Position numbers and translations under genes: made by a program | Shown: positions 6,137-6,584 of the stretch, one piece after another | Layout: each line of letters opens with the position of its first letter | Position numbering within the stretch: the stretch's first letter is position 1 | Notes under the pieces: model-generated | Database searches by the model: none | What the model was told of the DNA's origin: nothing | What the model saw: only the letters and a program-made list of their open reading frames with translations | Origin: Lachnospiraceae bacterium | GTDB taxonomy: Bacteria; Bacillota; Clostridia; Lachnospirales; Lachnospiraceae | Assembly: GCA_009774375.1 (NCBI GenBank) | Contig: VSNO01000208.1 | Span: forward strand, 1 to 6,584 | Direction: 5' to 3' | DNA length: 6,584 nt

Positions 6137-6165
6137 ATTATATCACAACATAATAAGTATCACAA
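6137..6165 (-). promoter_or_regulatory. Promoter of the HipA-like gene, overlapping direct repeats
   Basis: On the minus strand TTGTGA (6160-6165) and a perfect TATAAT (6137-6142) are 17 bases apart, with the extended -10 TG one base upstream. The start is predicted near 6130, about 40 nt before the ATG. The 8-bp sequence TATCACAA (plus strand) occurs at 6141-6148 and again at 6158-6165, one overlapping each promoter box, as expected of paired operator half-sites. The strong promoter with weak ribosome binding suggests control at both levels. Confidence 0.7.
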
Positions 6166-6236
6166 TATTTTTTGCATCTCTTCCCACGGTAAACACACGA
6201 TTTTATGGGTTCAATTTTATATGGAAATTGCTGTTT

Positions 6237-6413
6237 TTAAGAGATAGAAGATATCATACGGAAGAACGGAATTACCTGTGCAGTATCAGAACTGCTATTG
6301 ATCTGTGTCGGAAACAGAACGCCGTTTTTTACATAGTATATCCCCTTGAATGGGTTTTCAAGCGAGATTCCATGTTCCTCAAAAGTTTCTCCTTGCTTCT
6401 TAGTATAGCACAT
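6237..6413 (-). CDS. Doubtful 58-residue open frame
   Basis: A short frame from ATG 6413 (or TTG 6428) encodes a 58-residue peptide containing ENPFKGIYYVKNGVLF, which I do not recognise. It has no ribosome binding site and no recognised domain, and is not helix-turn-helix, so it does not serve as an obvious antitoxin for the downstream kinase. It could be a small gene, a decayed remnant or a chance frame; the peptide composition is protein-like rather than low-complexity, which is the only positive sign. Confidence 0.25.
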   Translation of the reverse strand: MCYTKKQGETFEEHGISLENPFKGIYYVKNGVLFPTQINSSSDTAQVIPFFRMISSIS

Positions 6414-6584
6414 CTTTTGTTTTTTCAACTTATTTATGATTGTCCGTCATGTTCCGGCCTGCTGTCATCTACCCGGTGCTTTTACCCTCCTTCGCCAATG
6501 CCGTCCGGCCTGCGTTCCATTGTTTCAGACAATAGATTCAAGAAGCCATTGTTTTATCTGTTACAAGAAGATATTATATTAAAC
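6414..6584. other. Right-edge stretch with short repeats and a possible edge promoter
   Basis: No gene is supported here; with the doubtful frame beside it, 6103-6584 is about 480 bases without a confident gene. It holds two copies of CCGGCCTGC (near 6455 and 6507), two copies of CCATTGTTT (near 6517 and 6546), and an ATTGT-TTCAG-ACAAT hairpin (near 6519-6533). At the edge, TTGTTT (6549-6554) and TATTAT (6572-6577) with a 17-base spacer could be a plus-strand promoter leading out of the window; TATAAT on the minus strand (6573-6578) overlaps it. Confidence 0.35.

Noticed and set aside
6103..6584. HipB/Xre antitoxin gene upstream of the HipA-like kinase
   Set aside because: Frames on both strands are short and none encodes a helix-turn-helix-like sequence.

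Overview
The window carries a run of genes that all read on the minus strand, so the genomic order is right to left. The coding style (moderate GC genes, AT-rich promoters, purine-rich Shine-Dalgarno sites, TTGNNN/TATAAT promoters) and the protein types suggest a Firmicute of the Clostridia, probably a gut Lachnospiraceae. That placement is inference from style, not a computed assignment.

From the right: 6584-6103 has no convincing gene, only one weak 58-codon frame and short repeats. A HipA-like kinase gene (6090-4963) follows, driven by a near-consensus extended -10 promoter whose elements overlap an 8-bp direct repeat. No HipB-like antitoxin gene lies next to it in the window. Next, 71 bp on, is threonine synthase thrC (4891-3404), apparently with its own promoter at the end of the kinase gene. 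Downstream of thrC is a 226-bp intergenic region with a strong GC-rich hairpin, an inverted repeat, and a previously unannotated-looking array of five 16-bp tandem repeats (3237-3323).

A tight three-gene cluster follows: a small three-helix membrane protein of unknown function (3177-2830), deoxyribose-phosphate aldolase deoC (2820-2104, 9 bp after it) and a large three-domain Xaa-Pro aminopeptidase (2059-263, 44 bp further). It suggests a salvage unit, with deoxyribose from nucleosides feeding glycolysis and proline peptides being trimmed, but the functional link to the membrane protein is unknown. Beyond a 200-bp regulatory gap, the first 20 codons of another minus-strand gene run off the left edge, with a very clear promoter and ribosome binding site.

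Most of the window is housekeeping metabolism. The items most worth a second look are the 16-bp repeat array with its inverted partial copy, the HipA-like kinase without a partner, and the regulatory region at the left edge. No complete new multi-gene system is evident.
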